Both the position numbers and the translations under genes were made by a program. A stretch of 13,650 nucleotides of DNA. It comes from Bacteroidales bacterium (lineage in GTDB: Bacteria; Bacteroidota; Bacteroidia; Bacteroidales; Muribaculaceae). This document shows positions 1 through 6,799 of this stretch, in pieces (within the stretch, counting starts at the first letter, position 1; each line of letters begins with the position of its first letter). The stretch spans positions 1 through 13,650 of the forward strand of contig CAADVV010000233.1 of the NCBI GenBank assembly GCA_900752535.1, written 5' to 3'. The notes below the pieces were generated by a model that ran no database searches, was not told where the DNA came from, and worked only from the letters and a program-made list of their open reading frames with translations.

Positions 1-1
1 C

Positions 2-781
2 GGTGACAACCACGCTCCACAACCCGAGCCACAACCCGAACATCAGCCCGAGCCTAACCCCGAGCCACAGCCCGAGCCACAACCCGAGCCCGAACCCACT
101 CCACAACCCGAGCCGGCTCCAGCCCCCCAACCCGAACATCCGTCACATCAGCCACATCCCGAGCCTCAACCCGCCCCCGAGCCTCTCGAGCCCGCCCCAG
201 CCCCCGTCATCACTACCATCGAAACCGTCAGCGAGCCCGAACAGCCCCGGACTTGTCCGCCGCGTCTGAGCGAAAGCGAGGAAGAATATCGCCGCATAGA
301 GCGCGCCGGCAACCATACGGCCATCTGGGCCGTCGGCTGTCTGCTTCTCGGCCTGATTGTGGGCGGACTCTCGGGATGGTGGTTCGGCCGCTATTGCCCC
401 GAGACGGTCTATGAGAATCCCGAGGCTGTCACTGTCGAAACAGTCACGGAAACAGAGACAGAATCGTCCGCAGCCCTTTCAGACAGCGACGAGACCGCGG
501 CTGCCCCCGCAATACCCGACAGCCTCACGCCCATCGCCGTCGACACCGTCCGCATCGGCTATGTCTACACCCACATGGCCAAGAAATATTATGGCGACAA
601 AAACTTCTGGTCATATATATATGAGGAGAATGCCTCGAAGCTCGGACACCCCGAACATCTCAGACCCGGCACCGTTCTCGTCATACCCAATCCGAAGAAA
701 TATCACATCGACGCCTCCAATCCCGAAAGTGTCAGCGCCTCAAAGCGCCTGGCGTATGATATCTATGCCCGTTTCAGATAA
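2..781 (+). CDS. Membrane protein with Pro/Glu/Gln-rich linker and C-terminal LysM-like domain (5' end outside window)
   Basis: The frame is open from the left edge, so the true start lies upstream; 259 residues are visible. In order they are a Pro-Glu-Pro-Gln low-complexity stretch (about residues 1-75), a charged segment with EEEYRRIER, one hydrophobic helix (about 107-128, AIWAVGCLLLGLIVGG), an acidic Thr/Glu/Ala-rich spacer, and a LysM-like domain (bases 551-688) with AKKYYGDKNFWSYIYEEN followed by a PGTVLVIP end. Positive charge before the helix and acidic residues after it suggest N-terminus inside, LysM outside. LysM domains usually bind N-acetylglucosamine polymers such as peptidoglycan. 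From memory, Bacteroides has proteins of this shape with an N-terminal HU-type DNA-binding domain, often near moxR. That domain cannot be seen here, so the DNA-binding part is inference. No strong terminator follows. Confidence 0.8.
   Translation, partial: GDNHAPQPEPQPEHQPEPNPEPQPEPQPEPEPTPQPEPAPAPQPEHPSHQPHPEPQPAPEPLEPAPAPVITTIETVSEPEQPRTCPPRLSESEEEYRRIERAGNHTAIWAVGCLLLGLIVGGLSGWWFGRYCPETVYENPEAVTVETVTETETESSAALSDSDETAAAPAIPDSLTPIAVDTVRIGYVYTHMAKKYYGDKNFWSYIYEENASKLGHPEHLRPGTVLVIPNPKKYHIDASNPESVSASKRLAYDIYARFR
14..205 (+). repeat. Imperfect CCN-GAR-CCN-CAR coding repeat (Pro-Glu-Pro-Gln)
   Basis: The DNA repeats short units such as cccgagccacaa with small variations, giving alternating Pro with Glu, Gln or Ala in the frame of the LysM-like gene. 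It looks like an extended, flexible protein linker rather than a mobile or CRISPR repeat: the period is only 6-12 bases and there are no unique spacers. Such tracts can change length by slippage. The repeat also opens false frames; the reading in the +1-shifted frame (bases 3-269) is an artefact of it. Confidence 0.75.
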
Positions 782-842
782 CCGCAGACGCATGGCCGGG
801 GTCTGAACAATATACTTAACGATTAATAAATAAATTTAACAC

Positions 843-882
843 ACAGATGGCTATCGTCATCTGTTCTAATTGTATAATTTTG
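843..882 (+). promoter_or_regulatory. Putative moxR/bat operon promoter with inverted repeat
   Basis: TAATTTTG at 875-882 fits the Bacteroidota -7 consensus TAnnTTTG exactly and would place transcription start near 888. No TTTG or TTG lies 19-21 bases upstream. That place is instead covered by a perfect 7-base inverted repeat, ACAGATG (843-849) and CATCTGT (858-864), with an 8-base gap. The repeat could be an operator for an activator or repressor, or a weak hairpin ending the upstream gene. The rest of the gap (782-842 and 883-962) holds only AT-rich sequence and a weak 5-base hairpin at 785-805. Confidence 0.5.
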
Positions 883-962
883 TGTCAATTTAAGCCGGAA
901 TGGCTTATGACGTCACGAATATTCAACTAACAACAGACATAACGAATCCACACATCCCCACT

Positions 963-1958
963 ATGAGCGATTCAGTCAACATCAAGGAGCTCAACGACCT
1001 CGTTGCCTCCAAAAACGATTTTGTCAACCTCGTGACCAGAGGAATGGACACGACAATCGTCGGACAGAAACATCTGATTGACTCCCTTCTCATCGCGCTT
1101 CTCAGCAACGGACACGTATTGCTCGAAGGTGTTCCCGGACTGGCAAAAACCCTGGCTATCAAAACGCTCGCGCAGCTTATTGACGCAAAATACAGCCGCA
1201 TACAGTTTACCCCGGACCTGCTCCCCGCCGACCTTATCGGTACGATGGTCTACAGCGTGCAGAAAGAGCAGTTCCAGATCAAACGCGGCCCCATCTTCGC
1301 CAACTTCATCCTTGCGGATGAAATCAACCGCGCTCCGGCCAAGGTGCAGAGCGCGCTGCTCGAAGCCATGCAGGAGCGTCAGGTGACAATCGGCGACTCT
1401 ACCTTCACCCTCAACGAGCCGTTCTTCGTAATGGCCACCCAGAACCCCATCGAACAGGAAGGCACCTATCCTCTGCCCGAGGCTCAGGTCGACCGTTTCC
1501 TGCTCAAGGTTGTCATCGGCTATCCCACCAAGACCGAGGAACAGCAGATTGTCAGACAGAACATCTCAGGCGAGAAAACCGCCGTCAGCCCCATACTCCG
1601 TCCCGAAGACATCATCGACGCCCAGCGCATTGTCGAGCAGATTTATGTCGACGAGAAGATTGAGCGCTATATCGTCGACATCGTCTTCGCCACACGATTC
1701 CCGGCCGACTACAATATGTCTGACCTCAAGAGCATCATCGCCTTCGGCGCATCGCCACGCGCCTCAATCGGGCTGGCCCGCGCCGCCCGCGCCTACGCAT
1801 TCCTGCGCCGCCGCGGCTACGTCATCCCCGAGGATGTCCGCGCCGTCTGCCACGACGTGCTCCGCCACCGCATCGGCCTGACCTATGAAGCCGAAGCCAA
1901 CAATATCACCAGCGACGAGATAATCTCCGAGATTCTCGACAAGGTCGAAGTTCCCTGA
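963..1958 (+). CDS. moxR: MoxR-family AAA+ ATPase
   Basis: A 331-residue cytosolic AAA+ ATPase of the MoxR type, a family of chaperone-like ATPases that act with VWA-domain proteins. Visible motifs, numbered from the 963 start: Walker A GVPGLAKT (56-63), Walker B FILADE (115-120) followed by INRAPAKVQSALLEAMQE, sensor 1 with VMATQNPIEQEGTYPLPEAQ, and a sensor 2 region GASPRASIGLARAARA near the C-terminus. Length and motif order are normal for the family. The ATG at 963 (MSDSVNIKEL) is chosen because the family start, as I remember it from Bacteroides, aligns there. An in-frame ATG at 900 would add 21 unfamiliar residues and leave only about 11 bases after the putative transcription start. It is the first gene of the Bat cluster; DUF58 follows after 40 bases, so one transcript is likely. 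Confidence 0.95.
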   Translation: MSDSVNIKELNDLVASKNDFVNLVTRGMDTTIVGQKHLIDSLLIALLSNGHVLLEGVPGLAKTLAIKTLAQLIDAKYSRIQFTPDLLPADLIGTMVYSVQKEQFQIKRGPIFANFILADEINRAPAKVQSALLEAMQERQVTIGDSTFTLNEPFFVMATQNPIEQEGTYPLPEAQVDRFLLKVVIGYPTKTEEQQIVRQNISGEKTAVSPILRPEDIIDAQRIVEQIYVDEKIERYIVDIVFATRFPADYNMSDLKSIIAFGASPRASIGLARAARAYAFLRRRGYVIPEDVRAVCHDVLRHRIGLTYEAEANNITSDEIISEILDKVEVP

Positions 1959-1998
1959 CCCCCATTGCGGCCAGTAGTTCTTAGCAAACGACAAGACA

Positions 1999-2874
1999 AT
2001 GGATGCCAACGAACTATTAAAGAAAATAAGAAAAATCGAGATAAAAACCCGCGGACTGTCGAGCAACATCTTCGCGGGCGAATATCACTCGGCGTTCAAG
2101 GGCCGCGGCATGATGTTCAGCGAAGTGCGCGAGTATCAGTATGGCGACGATATCCGCGACATCGACTGGAACGTCACGGCGCGTCACAACCATCCCTATG
2201 TCAAGGTCTATGAGGAAGAACGCGAGATGACGGTCATGCTTCTCGTCGACGTCTCACGCAGCCGGCTCTTCGGCGCCGTAGGCGAGGAGAAACGCGAGAT
2301 GATTGCGGAGATTGCGGCCACCATCGCTTTCTCGGCGATTTCAAACAACGACAAAATCGGAATGATTTTCTTCAGCGACAAAATTGAGAAATTCATCCCG
2401 CCCAAGAAGGGCAAACGCCATATTCTGTTCCTTATCCGCGAGCTGCTCGACTTCACGCCCGAGAGCCCCGGAACAGACATATCCATGGTTCTGCGCTACT
2501 TCTCCGACGCTCTCAAGAAACGCTGCACCACGTTTCTGATTAGCGACTTCATTGACCGTCACGACTACTCGCGCGCACTGAGCATCGCCGCCGGCAAACA
2601 CGACGTCATCGCCATACAGGTCTATGACAAACGCGACACGTCGCTGCCCGACGTCGGCCTGATGAGAGTGCAGGACCTCGAGACCGGCGCCGACCGCTGG
2701 GTCGACACCTCGAGCAAGAAGGTGCGCCGCGCCTATGACCGGTGGTGGTATGAACAGCAGCAGACAATGACCGACGCCATGCACCACGCCCGCGTGGACA
2801 TAGCCTCAATATCGACCGACGAAGACTATGTGCGCTCGCTGATGTCACTCTTCAGGGGACGCGGCCCGAGATGA
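1999..2874 (+). CDS. DUF58 domain protein (VWA-like), MoxR partner
   Basis: A 291-residue protein with the DUF58 signature near residues 36-70: GRGMMFSEVREYQYGDDIRD, then IDWNVTARHNHPYVKVYEEE. A VWA-type metal site follows, with LLVDVSRS giving D84, S86 and S88 in DxSxS spacing. No signal peptide or membrane helix is evident, so it is probably cytosolic, peripheral to the membrane complex. DUF58 genes almost always sit beside moxR and are thought to be partners or substrates of the ATPase; the reaction is unknown. It lies 40 bases after moxR and 42 before the next gene. Family assignment is firm; function is inference. Confidence 0.93.
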   Translation: MDANELLKKIRKIEIKTRGLSSNIFAGEYHSAFKGRGMMFSEVREYQYGDDIRDIDWNVTARHNHPYVKVYEEEREMTVMLLVDVSRSRLFGAVGEEKREMIAEIAATIAFSAISNNDKIGMIFFSDKIEKFIPPKKGKRHILFLIRELLDFTPESPGTDISMVLRYFSDALKKRCTTFLISDFIDRHDYSRALSIAAGKHDVIAIQVYDKRDTSLPDVGLMRVQDLETGADRWVDTSSKKVRRAYDRWWYEQQQTMTDAMHHARVDIASISTDEDYVRSLMSLFRGRGPR

Positions 2875-2916
2875 CACATACAGATTCCTAAAAAGAACAA
2901 TTCCAAAGACATATAA

Positions 2917-3906
2917 ATGAAACTGCATAGGATTTTGACATCGGCAATGTTCGCCGCGGCCCTGACGGCCTCGGCGGCGGGAGATGTCACGCTAAAGCAG
3001 TCGCTCGACTCGGCCTATCTTATGATGGGCCGCACAACCACCCTGAACATCGAGCTGCTGGGCAACGGCAGCGCCACGGACGGGTCGATTGTGGTCTCCA
3101 AAAACGCCTATCCCAAGGAGGTGGAGGTCTCTCTGCCCGGCACAGGCGACACCACGGTCATGGACAACAACCGCTACCAGATACGCCGTCAGATTACGAT
3201 ACAGTCGTTTGACTCGGGTGTGTGGCAGTTGCCGCCGGTGCTCTATATCGAGCGCGGCGAGACCATCGCCTCGAACGCGCTGTCGCTCAAGGTTATCCCG
3301 GTGCCCGTGGACACGCTCAAGGATATCCACGACTATGCCGGGGTTCATGACACCGGCAGCAAGTGGTATGACAGTCCGCCCGACTGGCTCGTGGACTACG
3401 GCCTGTGGATACTCATGGGTCTGCGGGTCATCGCCGGCGGCGTATGGGCCTATTTCCGCTACTTCCGCAAGAAGAAAGCCGAGGGAGCCGTGGTCAAGGT
3501 TGTCAAGAAAGCGCCGCCCTATGAAGAAGCCGTCAAGCAGCTCAACGAGCTGCGCGACGAGCATCTCTGCGAAAACGGCATGGAACGCGAATACTATACG
3601 CGCCTGACCGAGATTCTCCGCACATACCTCCAGGAGCGTTTCGGCATCAACGCCATGGAGATGACCTCGAGCCAGATACTCGACGAGCTTGAGAAACGCG
3701 AGGAGACACGCATGCCGCGACTCATCATGAACCGTATCCTCGAGATGGCTGACTACGTGAAGTTCGCGAAGGTGCGCCCGCTCCCCGACGACAATATCAA
3801 TGCCTGGCGCTCGGCCATGCAGTTTGTCGAGGACACGAAACCGCTGCCTCCCGCTCCCGCCGGAGAGGCCGCAGACAAAGATGTCAAACCTGAAAACAGA
3901 CCGTAA
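2917..3906 (+). CDS. Exported single-helix membrane protein, BatD-like/DUF4381-like
   Basis: 329 residues. The N-terminus is a signal peptide (MKLHRILTSAMFAAALTASA, cleavage likely near residue 21). A beta-rich periplasmic part follows (about 22-155), then one membrane helix (about 161-181, GLWILMGLRVIAGGVWAYF) ended by RYFRKKK, which points to a cytosolic C-terminus. The helical cytosolic part contains PPYEEAVKQLNELRDEHL and YYTRLTEILRTYLQERFGI. That arrangement resembles DUF4381 proteins and the C-terminal half of BatD. Bacteroides Bat clusters carry a similar gene in this place, often labelled BatD-like. It probably links periplasmic parts of the complex to the MoxR/DUF58 side. Spacing to batA is 6 bases, so co-translation is likely. 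The tail is Pro/Ala-rich. Role is inference. Confidence 0.85.
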   Translation: MKLHRILTSAMFAAALTASAAGDVTLKQSLDSAYLMMGRTTTLNIELLGNGSATDGSIVVSKNAYPKEVEVSLPGTGDTTVMDNNRYQIRRQITIQSFDSGVWQLPPVLYIERGETIASNALSLKVIPVPVDTLKDIHDYAGVHDTGSKWYDSPPDWLVDYGLWILMGLRVIAGGVWAYFRYFRKKKAEGAVVKVVKKAPPYEEAVKQLNELRDEHLCENGMEREYYTRLTEILRTYLQERFGINAMEMTSSQILDELEKREETRMPRLIMNRILEMADYVKFAKVRPLPDDNINAWRSAMQFVEDTKPLPPAPAGEAADKDVKPENRP

Positions 3907-3912
3907 CGCCAT

Positions 3913-4899
3913 ATGCTTCTCGCTCAACCCAAACTACTCTGGCTGCTGCTGATTCTCATACCGCTCATCGGGTGGTATATATGGAAACAGCGCAACCTCC
4001 ACGCCGCCCTGGGCATATCGACAACGGCGCCTTTCGCCCGTCTGCCCCACTCGTGGAAAGAATATCTGAGGCACGTGGCTTTCGGTCTCGAAATGCTCAC
4101 CATAGCCTGCGTCATCGTCATTCTGGCGCGTCCTCAGACCCGCGACTCGTGGCGCACGTCGAACGTCGAGGGCACGGACATCATCCTGGCGATGGACATA
4201 TCCACGTCGATGCTCGCCCGCGACTTCCGTCCCGACCGTTTCGAGGCCGCCAAGAATGTGGCCACTAAGTTTGTCAGCGGACGCGAGGGCGACAACATGG
4301 GTCTGGTCATCTTCGCCGCCGAGAGCTTCACGGCCGTGCCGATGACCAACGACCGCTCGCTTCTGGCCAATTATATCCATAACCTCCGGATGGGCATGCT
4401 CCAGGACGGCACCGCCATAGGCGACGGCCTGGCCACATCCATCAACCGCATCCGCGAAGGCAAAGCCAAGTCAAAAAGCATCATCCTGCTGACCGACGGC
4501 TCCAACAACACCGGCAATGTGGCTCCTCTCACCGCCGCAGAGATTGCCGCGCAGAACGGCATCAAGGTCTACACCATTGGCGTCGGCACCAACGGCACAG
4601 CGCCCTATCCCCAGGAAGATATGCTCGGACGCATACAATATGTCAACCTCCCCGTGGTGATTGACGAGGCCACGCTCCAGAAGATAGCCTCCACCACCGG
4701 CGGCAAATATTTCAGAGCCACCAACTCAAGGATGCTCGGCGAGATATTCGACGAGATTGACAAACTCGAGAAGACACGCATGGACGTCAAAAACTTCACA
4801 CAGACCGAAGACGACTACATGCCCTGGGCCGTAGCGGCGCTCGTGCTCTTCATGACAGCGCTTCTGCTCCGCGTAGGAGTGCTCCGCTCGATACCCTAA
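3913..4899 (+). CDS. batA: BatA, VWA-domain inner-membrane protein
   Basis: 328 residues. An N-terminal aerotolerance-regulator type segment starts LLAQPKLLWLLLILIPLIGW, giving membrane helix 1 (about 8-25) and a second helix around 56-74. A VWA domain follows, with an intact metal site: D95-I-S97-T-S99, T167 in DGTAIGDG, and D195 in LLTDGSNN. A C-terminal helix (about 305-322, WAVAALVLFMTALLLRVGV) anchors it again. The VWA domain should face the periplasm if helix 1 runs in-to-out and helix 2 returns, or the cytosol otherwise; the sequence alone does not settle it. In Bacteroides fragilis the bat cluster was linked to aerotolerance; the molecular job remains unclear. Neighbouring batB is a paralogue with the same layout. 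Confidence 0.93.
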   Translation: MLLAQPKLLWLLLILIPLIGWYIWKQRNLHAALGISTTAPFARLPHSWKEYLRHVAFGLEMLTIACVIVILARPQTRDSWRTSNVEGTDIILAMDISTSMLARDFRPDRFEAAKNVATKFVSGREGDNMGLVIFAAESFTAVPMTNDRSLLANYIHNLRMGMLQDGTAIGDGLATSINRIREGKAKSKSIILLTDGSNNTGNVAPLTAAEIAAQNGIKVYTIGVGTNGTAPYPQEDMLGRIQYVNLPVVIDEATLQKIASTTGGKYFRATNSRMLGEIFDEIDKLEKTRMDVKNFTQTEDDYMPWAVAALVLFMTALLLRVGVLRSIP

Positions 4900-4922
4900 A
4901 CCAACCTAACCAATGTCGACAA

Positions 4923-5987
4923 ATGATTAGCTTCGCATATCCCGGACTTCTCTACCTGCTGTTGCTCATACCGGTGACGGTGGGCCTTTTCTGGCTGTCG
5001 CGACTGGCGCGCCGTCGCCGTCTGCGCCGCTACGGCAACCCCGCGGTGCTGGCGCCGCTGATGCCCGAGGCTTCACGCTATATGCCCTGGGTGAAACTGA
5101 CAGTGGCGATGCTCGTCCTGGCGGTTCTCGTGATTGTGCTTGCCCGTCCGCGCGCCACCTCGACGCTCGAAGACACCGCCCGCGAGACCGAGAGCTCGCG
5201 CGGCATCGAGATTATGCTCTGTCTCGATGTCTCCAACTCGATGCTCGCCTCGTCGACCGACGACCCAAACGGCATTCAGCGTCTCGACCGCGCAAAACAC
5301 CTGCTCGAACAGCTCATCAAGTCGCTGCGTGACGACCGCATAGGCCTCATCGTCTTTGCCGGCGACGCCTACACACAGCTCCCCATAACTTCAGACTATA
5401 TCTCGGCCAATATGTTTGTCAACAGCGTGTCGACCTCGATGGTACCCACTCAGGGCACAGCCATCGGCGCCGCCATAGACATGGCCATGAACTCGTTCAC
5501 ACCCGACGACAAGACCGGACGCGCCATCGTGATTATCACCGACGGCGAGAACTTTGAAGACGACGCCACTGACGCCGCCAGGCGCGCCGCCGACTCGGGC
5601 GTGACAGTCGACGTCATCGGTCTCGGCACGACAAAAGGTACTCCCATTGTCCTCGACCGTTCCAAGGGTGTCTATATGAAAGATGTGGAGGGCACTCAGA
5701 TCGTCACCGCTCTCAACGAAGCAGAAGCCCGCAAGATTGCAAAGGCCGGCAAAGGCATCTACGTCTCAGGCAACAGTTCATCGGCTGTGAAAGATATTGA
5801 CTCACAACTCGACACACTGGCCAAAAAAGACTTCATGCGCACGGTCTATTCGCCCCAGAGCGAGCAATTCCAGATTTTCGCCTGGTTTGCCCTGATTTCC
5901 CTTGTGGTCTACTCTCTGACCGTGACCCGCAAGATTTCGTGGCTCAGACGATTTAATTTCTTCACCAAGCAGCAGACCGGAAAATGA
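4923..5987 (+). CDS. batB: BatB, VWA-domain inner-membrane protein
   Basis: 354 residues, paralogous to BatA. Helix 1 is at about 5-25 (YPGLLYLLLLIPVTVGLFWL), followed by a basic run ARRRRLRR that favours a cytosolic loop. Helix 2 lies at about 60-78. The VWA domain has D102-V-S104-N-S106 (LCLDVSNSM), a threonine in TQGTAIGAAIDMA, and ITDGENFED. A third helix is near the C-terminus (about 317-335, FAWFALISLVVYSLTV). All metal-site residues are present. The last four bases overlap the start of batC as ATGA, which usually means translational coupling. It is 23 bases from batA and clearly in the same operon. Confidence 0.93.
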   Translation: MISFAYPGLLYLLLLIPVTVGLFWLSRLARRRRLRRYGNPAVLAPLMPEASRYMPWVKLTVAMLVLAVLVIVLARPRATSTLEDTARETESSRGIEIMLCLDVSNSMLASSTDDPNGIQRLDRAKHLLEQLIKSLRDDRIGLIVFAGDAYTQLPITSDYISANMFVNSVSTSMVPTQGTAIGAAIDMAMNSFTPDDKTGRAIVIITDGENFEDDATDAARRAADSGVTVDVIGLGTTKGTPIVLDRSKGVYMKDVEGTQIVTALNEAEARKIAKAGKGIYVSGNSSSAVKDIDSQLDTLAKKDFMRTVYSPQSEQFQIFAWFALISLVVYSLTVTRKISWLRRFNFFTKQQTGK

Positions 5988-6760
5988 ATTTCAACAGATT
6001 TATATTCATGACACTGGTTTCGGCCGTGGCCATAGCCGCGGCACCCTCGGCCTCGGCTGTCGACGCCGCCAACATACGCGCCGAACGTCGCTATCTGCGC
6101 GAGGGCAACAAACTCTATAACGAGCGTCGTTTCTCTGAAGCCGAAACCATGTATAAGAAGGCTCTGGAGTCAAATGCAGCCTCAGAGGCCGCTTCATATA
6201 ACCTGGCGACAACCTATCTGCGACAGGCCACACCCGGCGAGAGCGGCAAGAAGCTCATCAGCGAAGCACAGACCCTGCTGACCGATGTGCTCAGGTCAGC
6301 GCAGAACGCCGCCATAGCCGAAAAGGCGGCCTACAACTTGGGCAACCTGGCCTTCAACAACCAGCAGTGGGACCAGAGCATCAACTACTACAAGGAGGCT
6401 CTGCGACGCAACCCCGACAACGACAAGGCCCGAGAGAACCTGCGCCTGGCCCAGCTCAAGAAACGCGAGCAGCAGCAAGACAAGAATCAGGACCAGAATA
6501 AAGACCAGGACCAGCAGAAAGACCAGCAGGACCAGAACAAGGACCAGCAGAACCAGGACAAACAGAATCAGCAGAATCAGCCCAACCAGCCTCAGGACAA
6601 GAAACAGCCCCCGAAACCCCAGGGCCAGATGAGTCAGGAGAATGCTGAAAAAATTCTGAAAGCCATGGAGAACGAGGAAGCTGCCACACGGCGCCGTATC
6701 CAGGAAGCCGAAAAGAAAAACGGAACGCCTACAAAGCGTATCGTCGGCAAGCCCTGGTAA
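5984..6760 (+). CDS. batC: BatC, exported TPR protein with charged low-complexity tail
   Basis: 258 residues. A signal peptide (about 1-25, ending PSASA) is followed by TPR repeats: one around 31-64 (REGNKLYNERRFSEAETMYK) and one around 114-147 (AAYNLGNLAFNNQQWDQSIN, then YYKEALRRNPDN). Residues about 163-208 are almost only Asp, Gln, Asn and Lys. The end, with NAEKILKAMENEE and a final GKPW, is typical of BatC as I know it. The protein is probably periplasmic and acts as a scaffold between BatA/BatB and BatD/BatE. The start overlaps the batB stop as ATGA. It is followed after 39 bases by batD. Confidence 0.9.
   Translation: MNFNRFIFMTLVSAVAIAAAPSASAVDAANIRAERRYLREGNKLYNERRFSEAETMYKKALESNAASEAASYNLATTYLRQATPGESGKKLISEAQTLLTDVLRSAQNAAIAEKAAYNLGNLAFNNQQWDQSINYYKEALRRNPDNDKARENLRLAQLKKREQQQDKNQDQNKDQDQQKDQQDQNKDQQNQDKQNQQNQPNQPQDKKQPPKPQGQMSQENAEKILKAMENEEAATRRRIQEAEKKNGTPTKRIVGKPW
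6470..6606 (+). repeat. Coding low-complexity tract rich in Gln, Asp, Lys and Asn
   Basis: The tract in batC repeats gaccag, aaccag and cagcag units, encoding short KDQ and QNQ runs. It is compatible with a flexible tail. Its complement yields a long Leu/Val-rich antisense frame (6296-6778 on the minus strand), which is an artefact. Confidence 0.7.
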
Positions 6761-6799
6761 ACGACACCTCTCACCCACCCTCTACCCAAGACTGACCAA

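Noticed and set aside
14..205. Repeat array as possible CRISPR or mobile repeat
   Set aside because: Units are 6-12 bases, imperfect, have no spacers and keep a protein frame, so it is coding low complexity.
3..269. Pro/Asn/Ser/His-rich frame from the left edge
   Set aside because: It is the shifted reading of the Pro-Glu-Pro-Gln repeat. The frame starting at base 2 continues through a membrane helix and a LysM-like domain to 781.
785..805. CAGAC/GTCTG hairpin as terminator of the LysM-like gene
   Set aside because: Only five base pairs with an 11-base loop and no T-run after it; too weak to call.
900..962. Upstream ATG at 900 as the moxR start
   Set aside because: It adds 21 residues unlike the family, and leaves only about 11 bases after the putative transcription start. 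The ATG at 963 fits the family better, though 900 is not excluded.
2992..3927. 311-codon open frame on the minus strand
   Set aside because: It is antisense to the DUF4381-like gene, which has a clear signal peptide, helix and cytosolic domain. The antisense protein shows no signal peptide or domain.
6296..6778. Leu/Val-rich minus-strand frame resembling a membrane protein
   Set aside because: It is the complement of the Gln/Asp/Lys tract in batC; cag and gac codons read backwards as ctg and gtc. The hydrophobicity is an artefact.
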